Of a stretch of DNA of 64,000 bases, positions 43,794 to 54,569 are shown in pieces. The position numbers were made by a program, and so were the translations under genes. The notes under the pieces were generated by a model. It was not told where the DNA came from. It was given only the letters and a program-made list of their open reading frames with translations, and searched no databases. This stretch comes from Butyrivibrio sp. Su6 (GTDB lineage: Bacteria; Bacillota; Clostridia; Lachnospirales; Lachnospiraceae). Position 1 is the stretch's first letter. Each line of letters starts with the position of its first letter. The stretch lies in assembly GCF_900108105.1 (NCBI RefSeq), contig NZ_FNUR01000016.1:1-64000 (forward strand), read 5' to 3'.

Positions 43794-43936
43794 TTAAAAT
43801 TGATTCACCTCTACTAGTATGATGCGAGACGCATGATGCCGTGACTAACTGGATAATTGACACAAAGGTGCAATTTAAGCGACATTGCGAACGAAACAAG
43901 CATCCGCTGTAGACGTAATAAGGAGGTAAAACAAAC
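43794..43936 (+). other. Structured spacer between rpsJ and rplC
   Basis: Contains an ATGCG-AGA-CGCAT hairpin (43822-43834) inside a CACCT/AGGTG pair (about 43806 and 43866). No ORF and no clear promoter. Such a gap is long for this operon and may be a binding or processing site. Confidence 0.5.
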
Positions 43937-44620
43937 ATGAAGAAGGCTATTTTAGCTACAAAAGTTGGAATGACTCAGATCTTCAAGGAAGACGGTTCAT
44001 TAGTACCTGTAACTGTTCTTCAGGCAGGTCCATGCGTAGTAACACAGGTTAAGACTGTTGAGAACGATGGTTACAGCGCTGTTCAGGTTGGTTTTGTTGA
44101 CAAGAAGGAAAAAGTTGTTAACAAGGACAAGAACGGAAGCAAGACAATTTACCACCGTCACGGTGCTACAAAGGCTGAGCAGGGACATTTCAAAAAGGCT
44201 GGAGTTTCTTGCAAGAGATATGTAAGAGAGTTCAAGCTTGAGAACGCAGCTGAGTATGCACTTGGTGCTGAGATCAAGGCTGATATCTTTGCTGAAGGCG
44301 ACAAGATTGATGCTACAGCAATATCAAAGGGAAAAGGATTCCAGGGTGCTATTAAGAAAAACGGTCAGCACAGAGGACCTATGGCACACGGTTCTAAGTT
44401 CCACCGTCATCAGGGTTCTAATGGTTCAAGTTCAGATCCTAGCCGCGTATTTAAGGGCAAGGGAATGCCTGGTCACATGGGCAGCGTAAAGGTAACAGTT
44501 CAGAATCTTGAGGTAGTAAGAGTAGATGCTGACAAGAATCTTATTCTTGTTAAGGGTGCTATTCCAGGACCTAAGAAGGGACTTGTTACTATCAAGGAAA
44601 CAGTTAAAGTGGTAGGCTAA
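43937..44620 (+). CDS. rplC: 50S ribosomal protein L3
   Basis: 227 aa, slightly longer than E. coli L3. Begins [14 protein letters not shown] and carries the central extension with [11 protein letters not shown] that reaches towards the peptidyl-transferase centre, and G-M-P-G-H-M-G. An early assembly protein of the 50S. AAGGAGG precedes the ATG. Confidence 0.98.
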   Translation: MKKAILATKVGMTQIFKEDGSLVPVTVLQAGPCVVTQVKTVENDGYSAVQVGFVDKKEKVVNKDKNGSKTIYHRHGATKAEQGHFKKAGVSCKRYVREFKLENAAEYALGAEIKADIFAEGDKIDATAISKGKGFQGAIKKNGQHRGPMAHGSKFHRHQGSNGSSSDPSRVFKGKGMPGHMGSVKVTVQNLEVVRVDADKNLILVKGAIPGPKKGLVTIKETVKVVG

Positions 44621-44646
44621 TAGAACGCGAAAGGAGGACCATACAG

Positions 44647-45270
44647 ATGGCTAATGTATCTGTTTATAATATGGAAGGCAAAGAAGTTGGCAAAATCGAT
44701 TTAAGCGATGCTATCTTCGGAGTTGAAGTAAATGAACATCTCGTACACATGGCAGTTCTTCAGCAGCTCGCTGATAAGCGCCAGGGTACACAGAAAGCAA
44801 AAACACGTTCTGAAGTTTCCGGAGGCGGAAGAAAGCCTTGGAGACAGAAGGGAACCGGTCATGCAAGACAGGGTTCTATCAGAGCTCCTCAGTGGAAGGG
44901 CGGCGGAGTTGTATTCGCTCCAGTTCCAAGAGATTATTCTTTCAAGATGAACAAGAAGGAAAAGAGAGCTGCTCTTAAGTCTGCACTTACAGACAAGGCT
45001 CAGGCAGGCAACATCATCGTTGTTGATGAGCTCAAGTTTGATGAGATCAAGACAAAGAGATTTGCAGAGGTTATGAACAACCTTAAGGCAACACGTAAGG
45101 CTCTTGTAGTACTTGCTGATAACGACAAGAACGTAGTTCTTTCAGCTAGAAATCTTGTTGAGGCAAATACAACACTTACAAATACACTTAATGTATATGA
45201 TATCGTAAACGCTAGAACACTCGTCCTTACAAAGGATGCAGTTGCTAAGATAGAGGAGGTGTATTGCTAA
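44647..45270 (+). CDS. rplD: 50S ribosomal protein L4
   Basis: 207 aa. The exit-tunnel loop is seen as [20 protein letters not shown], where macrolide-resistance mutations occur in other bacteria, and G-S-I-R-A-P-Q-W. L4 is the usual feedback repressor of S10 operons in gamma-proteobacteria; whether that is so here is unknown. Ends overlapping rplW (TAATG). Confidence 0.98.
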   Translation: MANVSVYNMEGKEVGKIDLSDAIFGVEVNEHLVHMAVLQQLADKRQGTQKAKTRSEVSGGGRKPWRQKGTGHARQGSIRAPQWKGGGVVFAPVPRDYSFKMNKKEKRAALKSALTDKAQAGNIIVVDELKFDEIKTKRFAEVMNNLKATRKALVVLADNDKNVVLSARNLVEANTTLTNTLNVYDIVNARTLVLTKDAVAKIEEVYC

Positions 45271-45569
45271 TGGCAGCATTACAGTATTATGACGTAATCC
45301 TTAAGCCAGTTCTTACAGAGAAGAGCATGGCTGGCATGAGCGAGAAGAAGTACACTTTCCTTGTTAATCCTGAAGCTAACAAGACACAGATCAAGGAAGC
45401 TGTAGAGAAGATGTTCGAAGGTGCTAAGGTTGCTAAAGTTAACACAATCAATGCAGCTGGTAAGATGAAGAGACGTGGAATGACAGTCGGATTCACAGCT
45501 AAGACAAAGAAAGCAATCGTACAGCTTACAGAAGATAGCAAGGACATCGAAATCTTCCAGGGACTCTAA
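45270..45569 (+). CDS. rplW: 50S ribosomal protein L23
   Basis: 99 aa from the ATG at 45270, which overlaps the L4 stop (TAATG) and has GAGGAGGT about 9 nt upstream. The docking site for trigger factor and SRP at the tunnel exit. Motifs: V-L-T-E-K-S and [11 protein letters not shown]. Confidence 0.97.
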   Translation: MAALQYYDVILKPVLTEKSMAGMSEKKYTFLVNPEANKTQIKEAVEKMFEGAKVAKVNTINAAGKMKRRGMTVGFTAKTKKAIVQLTEDSKDIEIFQGL

Positions 45570-45666
45570 TTTAGATAATGATGATTATACGTGCGAATCC
45601 AATACAGAGTCCGGGATTCAAGTGATAAATCACTAGTCACGTGATAAAGAAAAAGGAGAAAAAATC
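45570..45666 (+). other. Structured spacer between rplW and rplB
   Basis: GAATCC/GGATTC and GTGAT-AA-ATCAC hairpins and a TCACGTGA palindrome lie in this 97-nt gap. Confidence 0.45.
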
Positions 45667-46509
45667 ATGGGAATTAAGAAATACGGCCCATATACCCCAT
45701 CCAGAAGAAACATGACTGGATCTGATTTCTCAGAGATTACAAAAGCAACTCCAGAGAAGTCACTTGTTGTTTCAAAGAACAGCAAAGCTGGTCGTAACAA
45801 CCAGGGTAAGATCACTGTTAGACATCGTGGATGCGGCGGCAGAGTTAAGTACAGAATCATTGATTTCAAGAGAAATAAGGACGATATGCCTGCAAAGGTT
45901 ATCGGAATTGAGTATGATCCTAACAGATCAGCTAATATTGCACTTATTCAGTACGAGGATGGCACAAAGGCTTATATCCTTGCACCTAACGGTTTAACTG
46001 ATGGAATGACAGTTATGAACGGAGCAGGCGCTGAAATTCGTGTTGGTAACTGCCTCCCACTTTCAGAGATTCCTGTCGGTGAAAACGTACACAACATTGA
46101 GCTTTATCCTGGAAAGGGCGGCCAGATGGTTCGTTCAGCAGGAAACGCTGCACAGCTCATGGCTAAAGAAGGAAAGTATGCAACACTTCGTCTTCCTTCA
46201 GGCGAAATGAGAATGGTTCCTATCGAGTGCAGAGCAACAATCGGTGTTGTAGGAAATGGTGATCACAACCTTATTAACTATGGTAAGGCCGGAAGAATTC
46301 GTCACATGGGTATCCGCCCAACAGTTCGTGGTTCTGTTATGAACCCTAATGACCATCCACACGGTGGTGGTGAAGGAAGAGCTCCTATCGGACGTTCTGG
46401 TCCTAGCACACCTTGGGGTAAGCCAGCTCTTGGTTATAAGACACGTAAGGCTAAGAAGGCTTCTAACAAGCTCATCGTAAGAAGAAGAAACGGTAAAGCC
46501 ATCAAATAA
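45667..46509 (+). CDS. rplB: 50S ribosomal protein L2
   Basis: 280 aa. [20 protein letters not shown] segment (here with C-G-G), the central G-K-G-G-Q and the signature [13 protein letters not shown], whose histidine is essential for peptidyl-transferase assembly. AAGGAG precedes the ATG. Confidence 0.98.
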   Translation: MGIKKYGPYTPSRRNMTGSDFSEITKATPEKSLVVSKNSKAGRNNQGKITVRHRGCGGRVKYRIIDFKRNKDDMPAKVIGIEYDPNRSANIALIQYEDGTKAYILAPNGLTDGMTVMNGAGAEIRVGNCLPLSEIPVGENVHNIELYPGKGGQMVRSAGNAAQLMAKEGKYATLRLPSGEMRMVPIECRATIGVVGNGDHNLINYGKAGRIRHMGIRPTVRGSVMNPNDHPHGGGEGRAPIGRSGPSTPWGKPALGYKTRKAKKASNKLIVRRRNGKAIK

Positions 46510-46520
46510 GGAGGAATAAA

Positions 46521-46811
46521 ATGTCTAGATCACTTAAAAAGGGACCTTTTGCAGACGCAAGCCTGCTTAAGAAGATAGATGCTATGAACGCTGAGGGCCA
46601 GAAGCAGATAGTTAAGACATGGTCACGTCGTTCTACAATTTTCCCGTCTTTTGTTGGACACACAATCGCTGTTCATGACGGAAGAAAGCATATTCCTGTA
46701 TATGTTACTGAAGATATGGTTGGACACAAGCTCGGTGAGTTTGTTCCTACAAGAACATTCAGAGGACATGCTGGAAATTCTCCCGCTGAGAGAAAGAGCA
46801 GCATAAACTAA
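46521..46811 (+). CDS. rpsS: 30S ribosomal protein S19
   Basis: 96 aa. [11 protein letters not shown] start and [10 protein letters not shown], with [13 protein letters not shown]. Located in the 30S head beside S13. AGGAGG precedes the ATG, 11 nt after rplB. Confidence 0.98.
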   Translation: MSRSLKKGPFADASLLKKIDAMNAEGQKQIVKTWSRRSTIFPSFVGHTIAVHDGRKHIPVYVTEDMVGHKLGEFVPTRTFRGHAGNSPAERKSSIN

Positions 46812-46841
46812 TTATTCGTTCGATGAAAGGAGGAAATTTCC

Positions 46842-47237
46842 ATGGAAATGGAGATCAAGCATAGATCAAAGATTAAAAGAGAAAGAAATCGTGACAATAA
46901 AGAAACAAGACCTTTTGCAAAGTTATCTTACGCAAGAATACCAGTTCAGAAGGCATGCTTTGTCATGGATGCTATCAGAGGAAAGGATGTTGAGACTGCA
47001 CTTGCAATCCTTCAGTACAATCCTAGATATGCTTCAAGCGTAATCTACAAGCTCCTTAACAGTGCTGTAGCAAACGCTGAGAACAACAAAGGTATGAACA
47101 GATCAAACCTCTACATTGCTGAGTGTACAGCTAGCAACGGCCCTATCATGAAGAGAATTCAGCCTAGAGCACAGGGCAGAGCGTACAGAATCAACAAGAG
47201 AATGAGTCATCTGACTGTTATTTTGGACGAAAGATAA
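46842..47237 (+). CDS. rplV: 50S ribosomal protein L22
   Basis: 131 aa. The N-terminal 17 residues are an unusual charged extension (M-E-M-E-I-K-H-R-S-K-I-K-R-E-R). The conserved body begins A-K-L-S-Y-A-R-I-P-V-Q-K and ends with the tunnel-lining hairpin (R-I-Q-P-R-A-Q-G-R-A-Y-R-I). A later Met start is not evident. Confidence 0.96.
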   Translation: MEMEIKHRSKIKRERNRDNKETRPFAKLSYARIPVQKACFVMDAIRGKDVETALAILQYNPRYASSVIYKLLNSAVANAENNKGMNRSNLYIAECTASNGPIMKRIQPRAQGRAYRINKRMSHLTVILDER

Positions 47238-47256
47238 TTGAAAGGAGAACCTAAGA

Positions 47257-47928
47257 ATGGGACAGAAAGTTAATCCTCATGGCCTCAGAGTTGGTGTTAT
47301 CGCTGACTGGGATTCCAAGTGGTATGCTGAATCTGGCGATTTCGCCAATAATCTTGTAGAAGATTATAATATCAGAAAATTTCTGAAGAAGAAGTTATAT
47401 GCAGCTGGTGTTTCAAAGATTGAGATCGAGAGAGCATCAGATAGAGTTAAGGTTATCGTTTACACAGCTAAGCCTGGTGTTGTAATTGGTAAGGGCGGCG
47501 CTGAAATCGAGGTAACTAAGAAAGAGCTTTCAAAGCTTACAGACAAGAAAGTTCTTGTTGATATTAAAGAAATCAAGAAGCCTGATAAGGATGCACAGCT
47601 TGTTGCAGAGAATATCGCTCAGCAGCTTGAGAACCGTGTATCATTCAGAAGAGCTATGAAGTCATGCATGAGCAGAACAATGAAGACAGATGCACTTGGT
47701 ATCAAGGCATGCTGCTCAGGTCGTCTTGGCGGCGCTGATATCGCTCGTTCAGAGTTCTACAGCGAGGGAACTATTCCTCTTCAGACACTCAGAGCAGATA
47801 TCGATTACGGTTTTGCTGAAGCAGATACAACCTACGGTAAGGTTGGTGTAAAGGTATGGATCTACAAGGGTGAAGTACTTCCAACTAAAGCAGGTGAGAG
47901 TTCAGATAAGGAAGGGAGCGATAAATAA
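47257..47928 (+). CDS. rpsC: 30S ribosomal protein S3
   Basis: 223 aa. [10 protein letters not shown] start, a KH domain with G-K-G-G-A-E-I, then the C-terminal domain with [13 protein letters not shown]. Part of the mRNA entry helicase. Ends in a Ser/Lys/Asp-rich tail; the stop overlaps rplP's start (TAATG). Confidence 0.98.
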   Translation: MGQKVNPHGLRVGVIADWDSKWYAESGDFANNLVEDYNIRKFLKKKLYAAGVSKIEIERASDRVKVIVYTAKPGVVIGKGGAEIEVTKKELSKLTDKKVLVDIKEIKKPDKDAQLVAENIAQQLENRVSFRRAMKSCMSRTMKTDALGIKACCSGRLGGADIARSEFYSEGTIPLQTLRADIDYGFAEADTTYGKVGVKVWIYKGEVLPTKAGESSDKEGSDK

Positions 47929-48365
47929 TGTTAATGCCAAAGAGAGTTAAGCACCGCAAGCAGTTCCGCGGTTCAATGGCTCATAAAATTACTCGTGGTA
48001 CCACAATCACTTATGGTGAGTATGGAATTGTTGCGCTTGAGCCTTGCTGGATCAATTCAAACCAGATTGAGGCAGCCCGTGTAGCTATGACACGTTTCAT
48101 CAAGCGTGGTGGTCAGGTTTGGATCAAAATCTTCCCTGACAAGCCTATCACTTTGAAGCCACTTGGAACTCGTATGGGTTCTGGTAAGGGCGCAGTTGAT
48201 AGATGGGTAGCTGTTGTTAAGCCAGGTCGTGTAATGTTCGAAATCGGCGGAGTTGCCGAGGCCGATGCAAGAGAAGCACTTCGTCTTGCAACACATAAAC
48301 TTCCTTGCAAGTGCAAGATCGTTTCAAAGGCTGATTTGGAAGGCGGTGTATCTAATGAAAACTAA
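47928..48365 (+). CDS. rplP: 50S ribosomal protein L16
   Basis: 145 aa. [14 protein letters not shown] start and the R-M-G-S-G-K-G motif. Helps position tRNA in the A and P sites. Overlaps rpmC by 11 nt. Confidence 0.98.
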   Translation: MLMPKRVKHRKQFRGSMAHKITRGTTITYGEYGIVALEPCWINSNQIEAARVAMTRFIKRGGQVWIKIFPDKPITLKPLGTRMGSGKGAVDRWVAVVKPGRVMFEIGGVAEADAREALRLATHKLPCKCKIVSKADLEGGVSNEN

Positions 48366-48564
48366 TAAGTATGTAGAAGAGCTTCTGGCAAAGTCTGCTG
48401 ATGAACTTCAGACAGAGCTTGTTTCAGCTAAAAAGGAACTTTTCAACTTAAAATTCCAGAACGCTACAAACCAGTTGGATAATACAGCAAGAATTAAAGA
48501 AGTAAGAAGAAATATTGCAAGAATCCAGACTGTAATCACACAGAATGCAAAGGCAGCTAACTAA
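48355..48564 (+). CDS. rpmC: 50S ribosomal protein L29
   Basis: 69 aa starting at the ATG at 48355, which lies inside the end of rpl[14 protein letters not shown] is the L29 signature. A longer reading frame upstream is within rplP and is not real. Confidence 0.95.
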   Translation: MKTNKYVEELLAKSADELQTELVSAKKELFNLKFQNATNQLDNTARIKEVRRNIARIQTVITQNAKAAN

Positions 48565-48596
48565 GCACTTTGTTTAATCTAAAAGGAGAAAAGATC

Positions 48597-48851
48597 GTGG
48601 AAAGAAATTTAAGAAAAACGCGTGTTGGTAAAGTAACAAGCGATAAGATGGACAAGACCATCACAGTTTCCATTGAGGACCATGTTAAGCATCCTCTTTA
48701 CAAGAAGATCGTAAAGAGAACATATAAGCTTAAGGCTCATGACGAGAACAATGAGTGCCGTATTGGTGACACAGTTAAGGTCATGGAGACAAAGCCTATC
48801 TCCAAAGATAAGAGATGGAGACTTGTATCCATTATTGAACGTGCAAAGTAA
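48597..48851 (+). CDS. rpsQ: 30S ribosomal protein S17
   Basis: 84 aa with a GTG start at 48597, AAGGAG nearby. [16 protein letters not shown] is diagnostic of S17, a primary 16S binder. Confidence 0.97.
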   Translation: MERNLRKTRVGKVTSDKMDKTITVSIEDHVKHPLYKKIVKRTYKLKAHDENNECRIGDTVKVMETKPISKDKRWRLVSIIERAK

Positions 48852-48872
48852 TTCGAAAAAAGGAGAAATATC

Positions 48873-49241
48873 ATGATTCAGCAGGAAAGTAGACTGAAGG
48901 TCGCTGATAACACTGGTGCTAAAGAGCTCCTTACAATTCGTGTTATGGGTGGATCTACAAGAAGATATGCGAGAATCGGCGACACAATCGTTGCTTCTGT
49001 TAAAGAAGCAACACCCGGTGGAGTTGTAAAGAAGGGTGATGTAGTTAAAGCTGTTGTCGTTCGTACAGTAAAAGAGACACGTCGTAAGGACGGTTCCTAC
49101 ATCAGATTTGATGAGAACGCTGCTGTTGTTATCAATGAAGATGGTACGCCTAAGGGAACACGTATTTTTGGACCCGTAGCTAGAGAGCTTCGTGAGAAGA
49201 AATTCATGAAGATCCTTTCTCTTGCTCCGGAAGTATTATAA
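48873..49241 (+). CDS. rplN: 50S ribosomal protein L14
   Basis: 122 aa. [17 protein letters not shown] and [11 protein letters not shown] identify L14. Located at the subunit interface. Confidence 0.98.
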   Translation: MIQQESRLKVADNTGAKELLTIRVMGGSTRRYARIGDTIVASVKEATPGGVVKKGDVVKAVVVRTVKETRRKDGSYIRFDENAAVVINEDGTPKGTRIFGPVARELREKKFMKILSLAPEVL

Positions 49242-49253
49242 GGAGGCGCCCAG

Positions 49254-49583
49254 ATGTCAACAAGTAAGATTAAGAAGGGTGATATGGTTAAAGTTATCGC
49301 CGGAAGAGAAATCGATAAAGAAGGAAAGGTTCTTTCTGTTGATACTAAGAACGGAAAGGTCGTTGTTGAGGGCCTTAACAAGGTTACAAAGCACGAGAAG
49401 CCTTCTGCTAAGAATCCTAATGGCGGTATTGTAGAGCGTGAAGCTGCTCTTGATATCTCAAACGTTGTGTATCTTCATAACGGACAGCCTACCAAGATCG
49501 GATTCAAGGTTGAAAAGGATGAGAATGGTAAGGTTGTAAAGAAAAACCGCATCGCTAAAAAGACTGGTGAGGTTATCGACTAA
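49254..49583 (+). CDS. rplX: 50S ribosomal protein L24
   Basis: 109 aa with an N-terminal KOW motif (I-K-K-G-D-M-V-K-V-I-A-G-R). GGAGG precedes the ATG by 7 nt. It starts 50S assembly near the tunnel exit. Confidence 0.97.
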   Translation: MSTSKIKKGDMVKVIAGREIDKEGKVLSVDTKNGKVVVEGLNKVTKHEKPSAKNPNGGIVEREAALDISNVVYLHNGQPTKIGFKVEKDENGKVVKKNRIAKKTGEVID

Positions 49584-49605
49584 TTTAGGAAGGAGGTATT
49601 AAGCG

Positions 49606-50145
49606 TTGAGTAGATATAAAGATTTATACAAGAACGAGATCGTTGATGCAATGACAAAGAAGTTCGGTTACAAGAATGTAATGGAAGTTCCAAAGCTTGA
49701 CAAGATCGTTATCAATATGGCAGTTGGTGAAGCAAAAGAGAATGCTAAGCTTCTTGAGAATGCTGCTAACGATATGGCTATTATTTCAGGTCAGAAGCCT
49801 GTTTACACAAAGGCTAAGAAGTCAATCGCTAACTTCAAATTAAGAGAGGGTATGCCAATTGGATGTAAGGTTACTCTTCGTGGCGACAAGATGTACGATT
49901 TCCTTGATCGTCTCGTAAACCTTGCTCTTCCTCGTGTACGTGACTTCAGAGGAATCAACCCTAACTCTTTCGATGGAAGAGGAAACTATGCTCTTGGTAT
50001 CAAAGAGCAGCTTATCTTCCCTGAAATCGAGTATGATAAGATTGACAAGACAAGAGGTATGGACATTATTTTCACAACAACAGCAAAGACAGATGAAGAG
50101 GCTCGTGAGCTTCTTACACTGTTCAATATGCCTTTTGCAAAGTAA
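49606..50145 (+). CDS. rplE: 50S ribosomal protein L5
   Basis: 179 aa with a TTG start (49606) supported by AGGAGGT 8 nt upstream. Motifs: [17 protein letters not shown] and P-R-V-R-D-F-R-G. Binds 5S rRNA with L18. Confidence 0.98.
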   Translation: MSRYKDLYKNEIVDAMTKKFGYKNVMEVPKLDKIVINMAVGEAKENAKLLENAANDMAIISGQKPVYTKAKKSIANFKLREGMPIGCKVTLRGDKMYDFLDRLVNLALPRVRDFRGINPNSFDGRGNYALGIKEQLIFPEIEYDKIDKTRGMDIIFTTTAKTDEEARELLTLFNMPFAK

Positions 50146-50166
50146 TTAAGGAGGAAATAGGACAAG

Positions 50167-50352
50167 ATGGCTAAATTATCCATGAAGTTGAAACAGCAGA
50201 TGAAACCAAAGTTCTCTACACGTGCTTACAATCGTTGTAAGATCTGTGGTCGTCCTCATGCTTACCTTAGAAAATACGGAATCTGCAGAATTTGTTTCCG
50301 TGAACTTGCATACAAGGGCGAGATCCCAGGTGTTCGTAAGGCATCTTGGTAA
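50167..50352 (+). CDS. rpsN: 30S ribosomal protein S14, zinc type
   Basis: 61 aa, the short zinc-ribbon form with C-K-I-C-G-R-P-H and C-R-I-C-F-R-E, usual in Firmicutes (often called rpsZ). The four cysteines bind Zn2+. Confidence 0.97.
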   Translation: MAKLSMKLKQQMKPKFSTRAYNRCKICGRPHAYLRKYGICRICFRELAYKGEIPGVRKASW

Positions 50353-50560
50353 GCTGTGAAAACTTGGCGAAGTACTAATGAGCCTAGTTTGAGCGTGTTC
50401 TGGCGAGGATGTTAATCCGAGAGCAGAACTTCGTTTGCTGATATGGTGGTCCGGGATGGGGACCACGAAATATTAAAATGATTCCATTGCGGCTTCGTGT
50501 CTCTGCTCAATTTGGGGAGTAGTAAGGCGAAGCAAGAATAATTAAGGAGGCAATTATAAA
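50353..50560 (+). other. 208-nt structured gap inside the spc block
   Basis: No ORF. Hairpins: GTTCTG/CAGAAC (about 50397-50429), GTGGTCC/GGACCAC (50446-50466, perfect 7 bp) and GCTTCG/CGAAGC (50492-50533). It may hold an RNA regulatory or processing element ahead of rpsH; no promoter was clear. Confidence 0.6.
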
Positions 50561-50962
50561 ATGGCAATGAATGATCCTATTGCAGATATGCTTACAAGAA
50601 TTCGTAATGCAAATACTGCTAAGCATGACACAGTTGATGTTCCTTCATCAAAGATGAAGCTTGCAATTGCAAACATTCTTCTTGAAGAAGGTTATATTAA
50701 GAAGCTTGATGTTGTAGAAGATGGTGTATTCAAGACTCTTCACATCACTCTTAAGTACGGTGCTGACAGAAACGATAAAGTTATCACAGGTCTTAAGAGA
50801 ATCTCAAAGCCTGGTCTTCGTGTATACGCAGGCAAGGATGAGCTTCCTAGAGTATTAGGCGGACTTGGTATTGCAATCATTTCTACAAACCAGGGCGTTG
50901 TAACTGATAAAAAAGCAAGAGAGCTCCAGGTTGGTGGCGAAGTTCTTGCATTCATTTGGTAA
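50561..50962 (+). CDS. rpsH: 30S ribosomal protein S8
   Basis: 133 aa. [13 protein letters not shown] and the C-terminal G-G-E-V-L-A-F-I-W are S8 hallmarks. Binds 16S helix 21. In E. coli S8 represses the spc operon, and here the gene follows a structured gap. Confidence 0.98.
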   Translation: MAMNDPIADMLTRIRNANTAKHDTVDVPSSKMKLAIANILLEEGYIKKLDVVEDGVFKTLHITLKYGADRNDKVITGLKRISKPGLRVYAGKDELPRVLGGLGIAIISTNQGVVTDKKARELQVGGEVLAFIW

Positions 50963-50977
50963 ATTGGAGGTACGGGC

Positions 50978-51517
50978 ATGTCACGAATCGGAAAAATGCC
51001 AATCGCAATTCCTGCAGGCGTAACTGTAGAGGTTGCAGAAAATAATAAGGTGACTGTAAAGGGACCTAAGGGTACTCTTACAAGAGTTTTCCCAGCTGAG
51101 ATTATCTTCTCACAGGAAGACGGACAGATCGAGGTTAAGAGACCTGACGATCAGAAGAAGACTAGAGCTTTACATGGTCTTTCAAGAAGCCTTCTTAACA
51201 ACATGGTTATTGGTGTTACAGATGGCTACGAAAAGAAGCTTGAGGTTAACGGTGTAGGTTACAGAGCTGCTAAGAATGGTAAGACACTCTCTCTGACACT
51301 TGGTTATTCTCACCCTGTAGAACTTGTTGATCCAGAAGGAATTGAGACAGTTGTTGAGGGTCAGGTAATTACAGTTAAGGGAATTGATAAGGAAGCAGTT
51401 GGACAGCACGCTGCAATCATCAGAGAAAAGAGAGCTCCAGAGCCATATAAGGGCAAGGGTATCAAGTACGCTGATGAGGTTATCAGACGTAAAGTTGGTA
51501 AGACTGGTAAGAAATAA
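50978..51517 (+). CDS. rplF: 50S ribosomal protein L6
   Basis: 179 aa, two repeats of the L6 fold. [11 protein letters not shown] start and P-E-P-Y-K-G-K-G-I near the end. GGAGG precedes the ATG. Confidence 0.98.
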   Translation: MSRIGKMPIAIPAGVTVEVAENNKVTVKGPKGTLTRVFPAEIIFSQEDGQIEVKRPDDQKKTRALHGLSRSLLNNMVIGVTDGYEKKLEVNGVGYRAAKNGKTLSLTLGYSHPVELVDPEGIETVVEGQVITVKGIDKEAVGQHAAIIREKRAPEPYKGKGIKYADEVIRRKVGKTGKK

Positions 51518-51538
51518 TTAAGATAAGGAGAGTGCAAA

Positions 51539-51907
51539 ATGGTTAGTAAGGAATCAAGATCAAAAATTCGTGCTAAAAAGCACATGAGGATTCGTAATCG
51601 TTTCAGCGGCACAGCTGAAAGACCACGTCTCGCAGTTTTTAGAAGCAATAATCATGTATATGCACAGGTTATTGATGATGTAGCCGGCAAAACAATTGTA
51701 TCTGCTTCAACTCTTGAGAAAGATATCAAGGCTGAGCTTAAAAATACAGATGACATTGATGCTGCTTCAAAGGTAGGAAGCGTTGTTGCTCAGAGAGCAA
51801 TGGAAAAGGGTATCAAAGCCGTTGTATTTGACAGAGGTGGATATATCTACCACGGCAAGGTAAAAGCACTTGCTGATGCTGCCAGAGAAGCTGGCCTGGA
51901 ATTCTAA
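51539..51907 (+). CDS. rplR: 50S ribosomal protein L18
   Basis: 122 aa. [16 protein letters not shown] and [12 protein letters not shown] mark L18, a 5S rRNA binder. Confidence 0.98.
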   Translation: MVSKESRSKIRAKKHMRIRNRFSGTAERPRLAVFRSNNHVYAQVIDDVAGKTIVSASTLEKDIKAELKNTDDIDAASKVGSVVAQRAMEKGIKAVVFDRGGYIYHGKVKALADAAREAGLEF

Positions 51908-51925
51908 GAAGGGAGAAAACACATA

Positions 51926-52435
51926 ATGAAGCGTACAATCGTAGATGCTAGTCAGCTCGAATTGACAGATAAAGTTGTAACCATCAAACGTGTTACAAAG
52001 GTTGTTAAGGGTGGACGTAACATGAAGTTCACAGCACTTGTTGTAGTTGGTGACAACAATGGACACGTTGGTGTTGGTCTGGGCAAATCAACAGAAATCC
52101 CAGATGCTATCCGTAAGGGTAAGGAAGATGCTACAAAGAACCTTATTACTGTTCCTCTTGATGAGAACAACAGTATTACACATGATTTCGTAGGTAAGTT
52201 CGGTTCAGCCGAAGTATTACTTAAGAGATCTCCAGAAGGTACTGGTATCATCGCTGGTGGTCCTGCTCGTTCCGTATGTGAGCTTGCTGGAATCAGAAAT
52301 ATCAGAACTAAGTCACTTGGTTCAAACAACAAGCAGAACGTTGTTTATGCTACAATCAATGGTCTTGCTCAGTTAAAGACACCTGAAGAAGTTGCAGCAA
52401 AGCGCGGTAAGTCAGTTTCAGAAGTAACCGCATAA
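51926..52435 (+). CDS. rpsE: 30S ribosomal protein S5
   Basis: 169 aa. The dsRBD-like part carries V-K-G-G-R-N-M-K-F, and V-G-L-G-K-S and G-S-A-E-V-L-L follow. Involved in decoding accuracy. Confidence 0.98.
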   Translation: MKRTIVDASQLELTDKVVTIKRVTKVVKGGRNMKFTALVVVGDNNGHVGVGLGKSTEIPDAIRKGKEDATKNLITVPLDENNSITHDFVGKFGSAEVLLKRSPEGTGIIAGGPARSVCELAGIRNIRTKSLGSNNKQNVVYATINGLAQLKTPEEVAAKRGKSVSEVTA

Positions 52436-52449
52436 TAGGAGGAAGAGTG

Positions 52450-52638
52450 ATGGCAAGCGAGAAGAAACTTAAAATCACATTGGTTAAGTCCACAATCGGT
52501 GCTGTACCTAAGCAGGTAGCAACAGTAAAATCAATGGGATTCAAGAAACTTAACAGTTCTGTTGAACTTCCTGACAACTCAGCTACTAGAGGTCAGATTC
52601 AGCAGATCAGACACCTTGTTAAGGTTGAAGAGATCTAA
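52450..52638 (+). CDS. rpmD: 50S ribosomal protein L30
   Basis: 62 aa from the ATG at 52450, AGGAGG 7 nt upstream; a GTG directly before it is less likely. L-K-I-T-L-V-K-S and I-R-H-L-V are typical. Confidence 0.95.
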   Translation: MASEKKLKITLVKSTIGAVPKQVATVKSMGFKKLNSSVELPDNSATRGQIQQIRHLVKVEEI

Positions 52639-52755
52639 TAAGGAAAACGAAACATAAAATGTAACTGGAGCTGTATTACGTACGCGCGAGTGGTGTATAA
52701 TGATTATATGCTGCGCATAGCGGTATAAGCTCCAGTATTTATAAGGAGGAATATC
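52639..52755 (+). other. Spacer with a long hairpin between rpmD and rplO
   Basis: ACTGGAGCT (52664-52672) pairs with AGCTCCAGT (52728-52736), closing a loop that holds a TATAATGATTATA palindrome. No T run follows, so it is not a plain terminator; the TATAAT could also be part of an internal promoter. Confidence 0.5.
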
Positions 52756-53196
52756 ATGGAATTATCCAACTTAAGACCTGCTGAAGGTTCAGTTCAGAGC
52801 GATAATTTTAGAAGAGGCCGTGGACATGGTTCAGGAAACGGCAAGACTGCTGGTAAGGGACACAAGGGTCAGAAGGCTCGTTCAGGAGCTCCAAGACTTG
52901 GTTTCGAAGGTGGTCAGATGCCACTTTTCAGAAGACTTCCTAAGAGAGGCTTCAAGAACATCAATCGTAAGAACATCGTAGGTATCAATGTAAGCGCACT
53001 TGAAGTATTCGAGAACGGAGCAGTTGTTGACGTTCAGGCACTTAAGGATATGGGCATCATTAAGAAAGAGCTTGATGGTGTAAAGATTCTTGGAAATGGC
53101 GAATTTACTAAGAAGCTTACGGTTAAGGCTAATGCTTTCAGCGCATCAGCTAAAGAAAAAATCGAGGCACTTGGTGGAACAACAGAGGTGATCTAA
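52756..53196 (+). CDS. rplO: 50S ribosomal protein L15
   Basis: 146 aa. Gly/Arg/Lys-rich N-terminus ([19 protein letters not shown]) and L-P-K-R-G-F. The stop overlaps the secY start. Confidence 0.98.
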   Translation: MELSNLRPAEGSVQSDNFRRGRGHGSGNGKTAGKGHKGQKARSGAPRLGFEGGQMPLFRRLPKRGFKNINRKNIVGINVSALEVFENGAVVDVQALKDMGIIKKELDGVKILGNGEFTKKLTVKANAFSASAKEKIEALGGTTEVI

Positions 53197-54515
53197 TGTT
53201 TAAGTCCCTAATGAATGCATTAAAAGTAAAAGAAATTCGTTTGAAAATTCTATTTACTCTTGCAATGCTAGCCCTGATCAGACTTGGTTCTGCAATTCCA
53301 GTACCTGGAATGAATACATCAGTATTTAGAAATTGGTTTCAGGGTTTGACAGAGAGTGATGCATTTGGCTTTATGGATCGATTTACCGGTGGATCATTTG
53401 AGAACATGTCAATTTTGGCACTCAATATCACACCATACATTACATCTTCTATTATCATTCAGCTTCTCACAATTGCTATTCCTAAGTTTGAGGAGTGGCA
53501 GAGAGATGGTGAAGATGGAAGAAAGAAGCTTACAGCTCTTACAAGATATATAACTGTAGCTTTAGCTCTTATCGAATCCATCGCGATGTCAATCGGATTC
53601 TACAGAAATACAGGCTTCTTAACATCACAGTCTATTTTCCTTGTAGTTCAGATTGTAGCAGCACTCACAGCTGGTAGTGCATTCCTGATGTGGATTGGTG
53701 AAAGAATCACAGAAAATGGGGTTGGAAACGGTATATCAATAGTTCTGACTATCAACATTCTTTCAAGAATGCCGTCAGATATTAGCTCACTTTTCGGTCA
53801 GTTTGTGAGCGGAAAGCCTATTGCAAGGGGAGTAGTATCAGCAATTGTTATTATTGCAGTTATTATTGCAATGGTAGTATTGGTCGTTCTTCTTAATGGT
53901 GCTGAGCGCAGAATTCCTGTTCAGTATGCTAAGAAGATCCAGGGAAGAAAAACTTACGGTGGAAGCCGTTCAGAGATTCCTCTCAAGGTCAATACAGCAG
54001 GCGTTATGCCTATCATTTTTGCAATGTCACTCTTCCAGTTCCCTATCATTATCAGTCAGCTCGTTGGCTATAATGGTTCAGGTTTCTGGGGACAGTTTAT
54101 TGCATATTTAAACCAGAGTAACTGGTGCAATCCTAACCATTGGAATTATTCAATTGGTTTGGTTGTTTACATTTTACTGCTTATCTTTTTTGCATATTTC
54201 TACACATCAATCACTTTCAATCCGATTGAGATTGCAGATAATATGAAAAAGCAGGGCGGATTTATTCCTGGAATCAGACCAGGTAAGCCTACAAGTGATT
54301 ATCTTACAAGCATTTTGAACTATATCATTTTCATTGGAGCATGTGGTCTTACAATCATTGGTGTATTACCTATCTTCTTTAATGGTATGTTCGGTGCAAG
54401 TGTTTCCTTTGGTGGAACAAGCCTTATCATCGTGGTAAGTGTTATCTTAGAGACAATCAAGCAGATTGAATCTCAGATGCTTGTACGTAATTACAAAGGA
54501 TTCCTGGAAGATTAA
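53196..54515 (+). CDS. secY: Preprotein translocase subunit SecY
   Basis: 439 aa, ten membrane segments. Shows I-P-V-P-G-M in the plug/first segment, L-N-I-T-P-Y-I-T-S-S-I-I-I-Q-L, the cytosolic Q-G-R-K-T-Y-G-G loop and G-F-I-P-G-I-R-P-G-K-P-T. Forms the protein-export channel with SecE and SecG. Start overlaps rplO (TAATG). Confidence 0.98.
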   Translation: MFKSLMNALKVKEIRLKILFTLAMLALIRLGSAIPVPGMNTSVFRNWFQGLTESDAFGFMDRFTGGSFENMSILALNITPYITSSIIIQLLTIAIPKFEEWQRDGEDGRKKLTALTRYITVALALIESIAMSIGFYRNTGFLTSQSIFLVVQIVAALTAGSAFLMWIGERITENGVGNGISIVLTINILSRMPSDISSLFGQFVSGKPIARGVVSAIVIIAVIIAMVVLVVLLNGAERRIPVQYAKKIQGRKTYGGSRSEIPLKVNTAGVMPIIFAMSLFQFPIIISQLVGYNGSGFWGQFIAYLNQSNWCNPNHWNYSIGLVVYILLLIFFAYFYTSITFNPIEIADNMKKQGGFIPGIRPGKPTSDYLTSILNYIIFIGACGLTIIGVLPIFFNGMFGASVSFGGTSLIIVVSVILETIKQIESQMLVRNYKGFLED

Positions 54516-54527
54516 TTGGTAACTTAA

Positions 54528-54567
54528 AAGAGGTCGCAGGGGAGCATATGCGCCCTTGCTGCCTCTT
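54528..54567 (+). terminator. Hairpin after secY
   Basis: AAGAGG-TC-GCAGGGG pairs with CCCTTGC-TG-CCTCTT, closing an AGCATATGCG loop. The T run is short, so it may only partly stop transcription. Confidence 0.5.
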
Positions 54568-54569
54568 AT

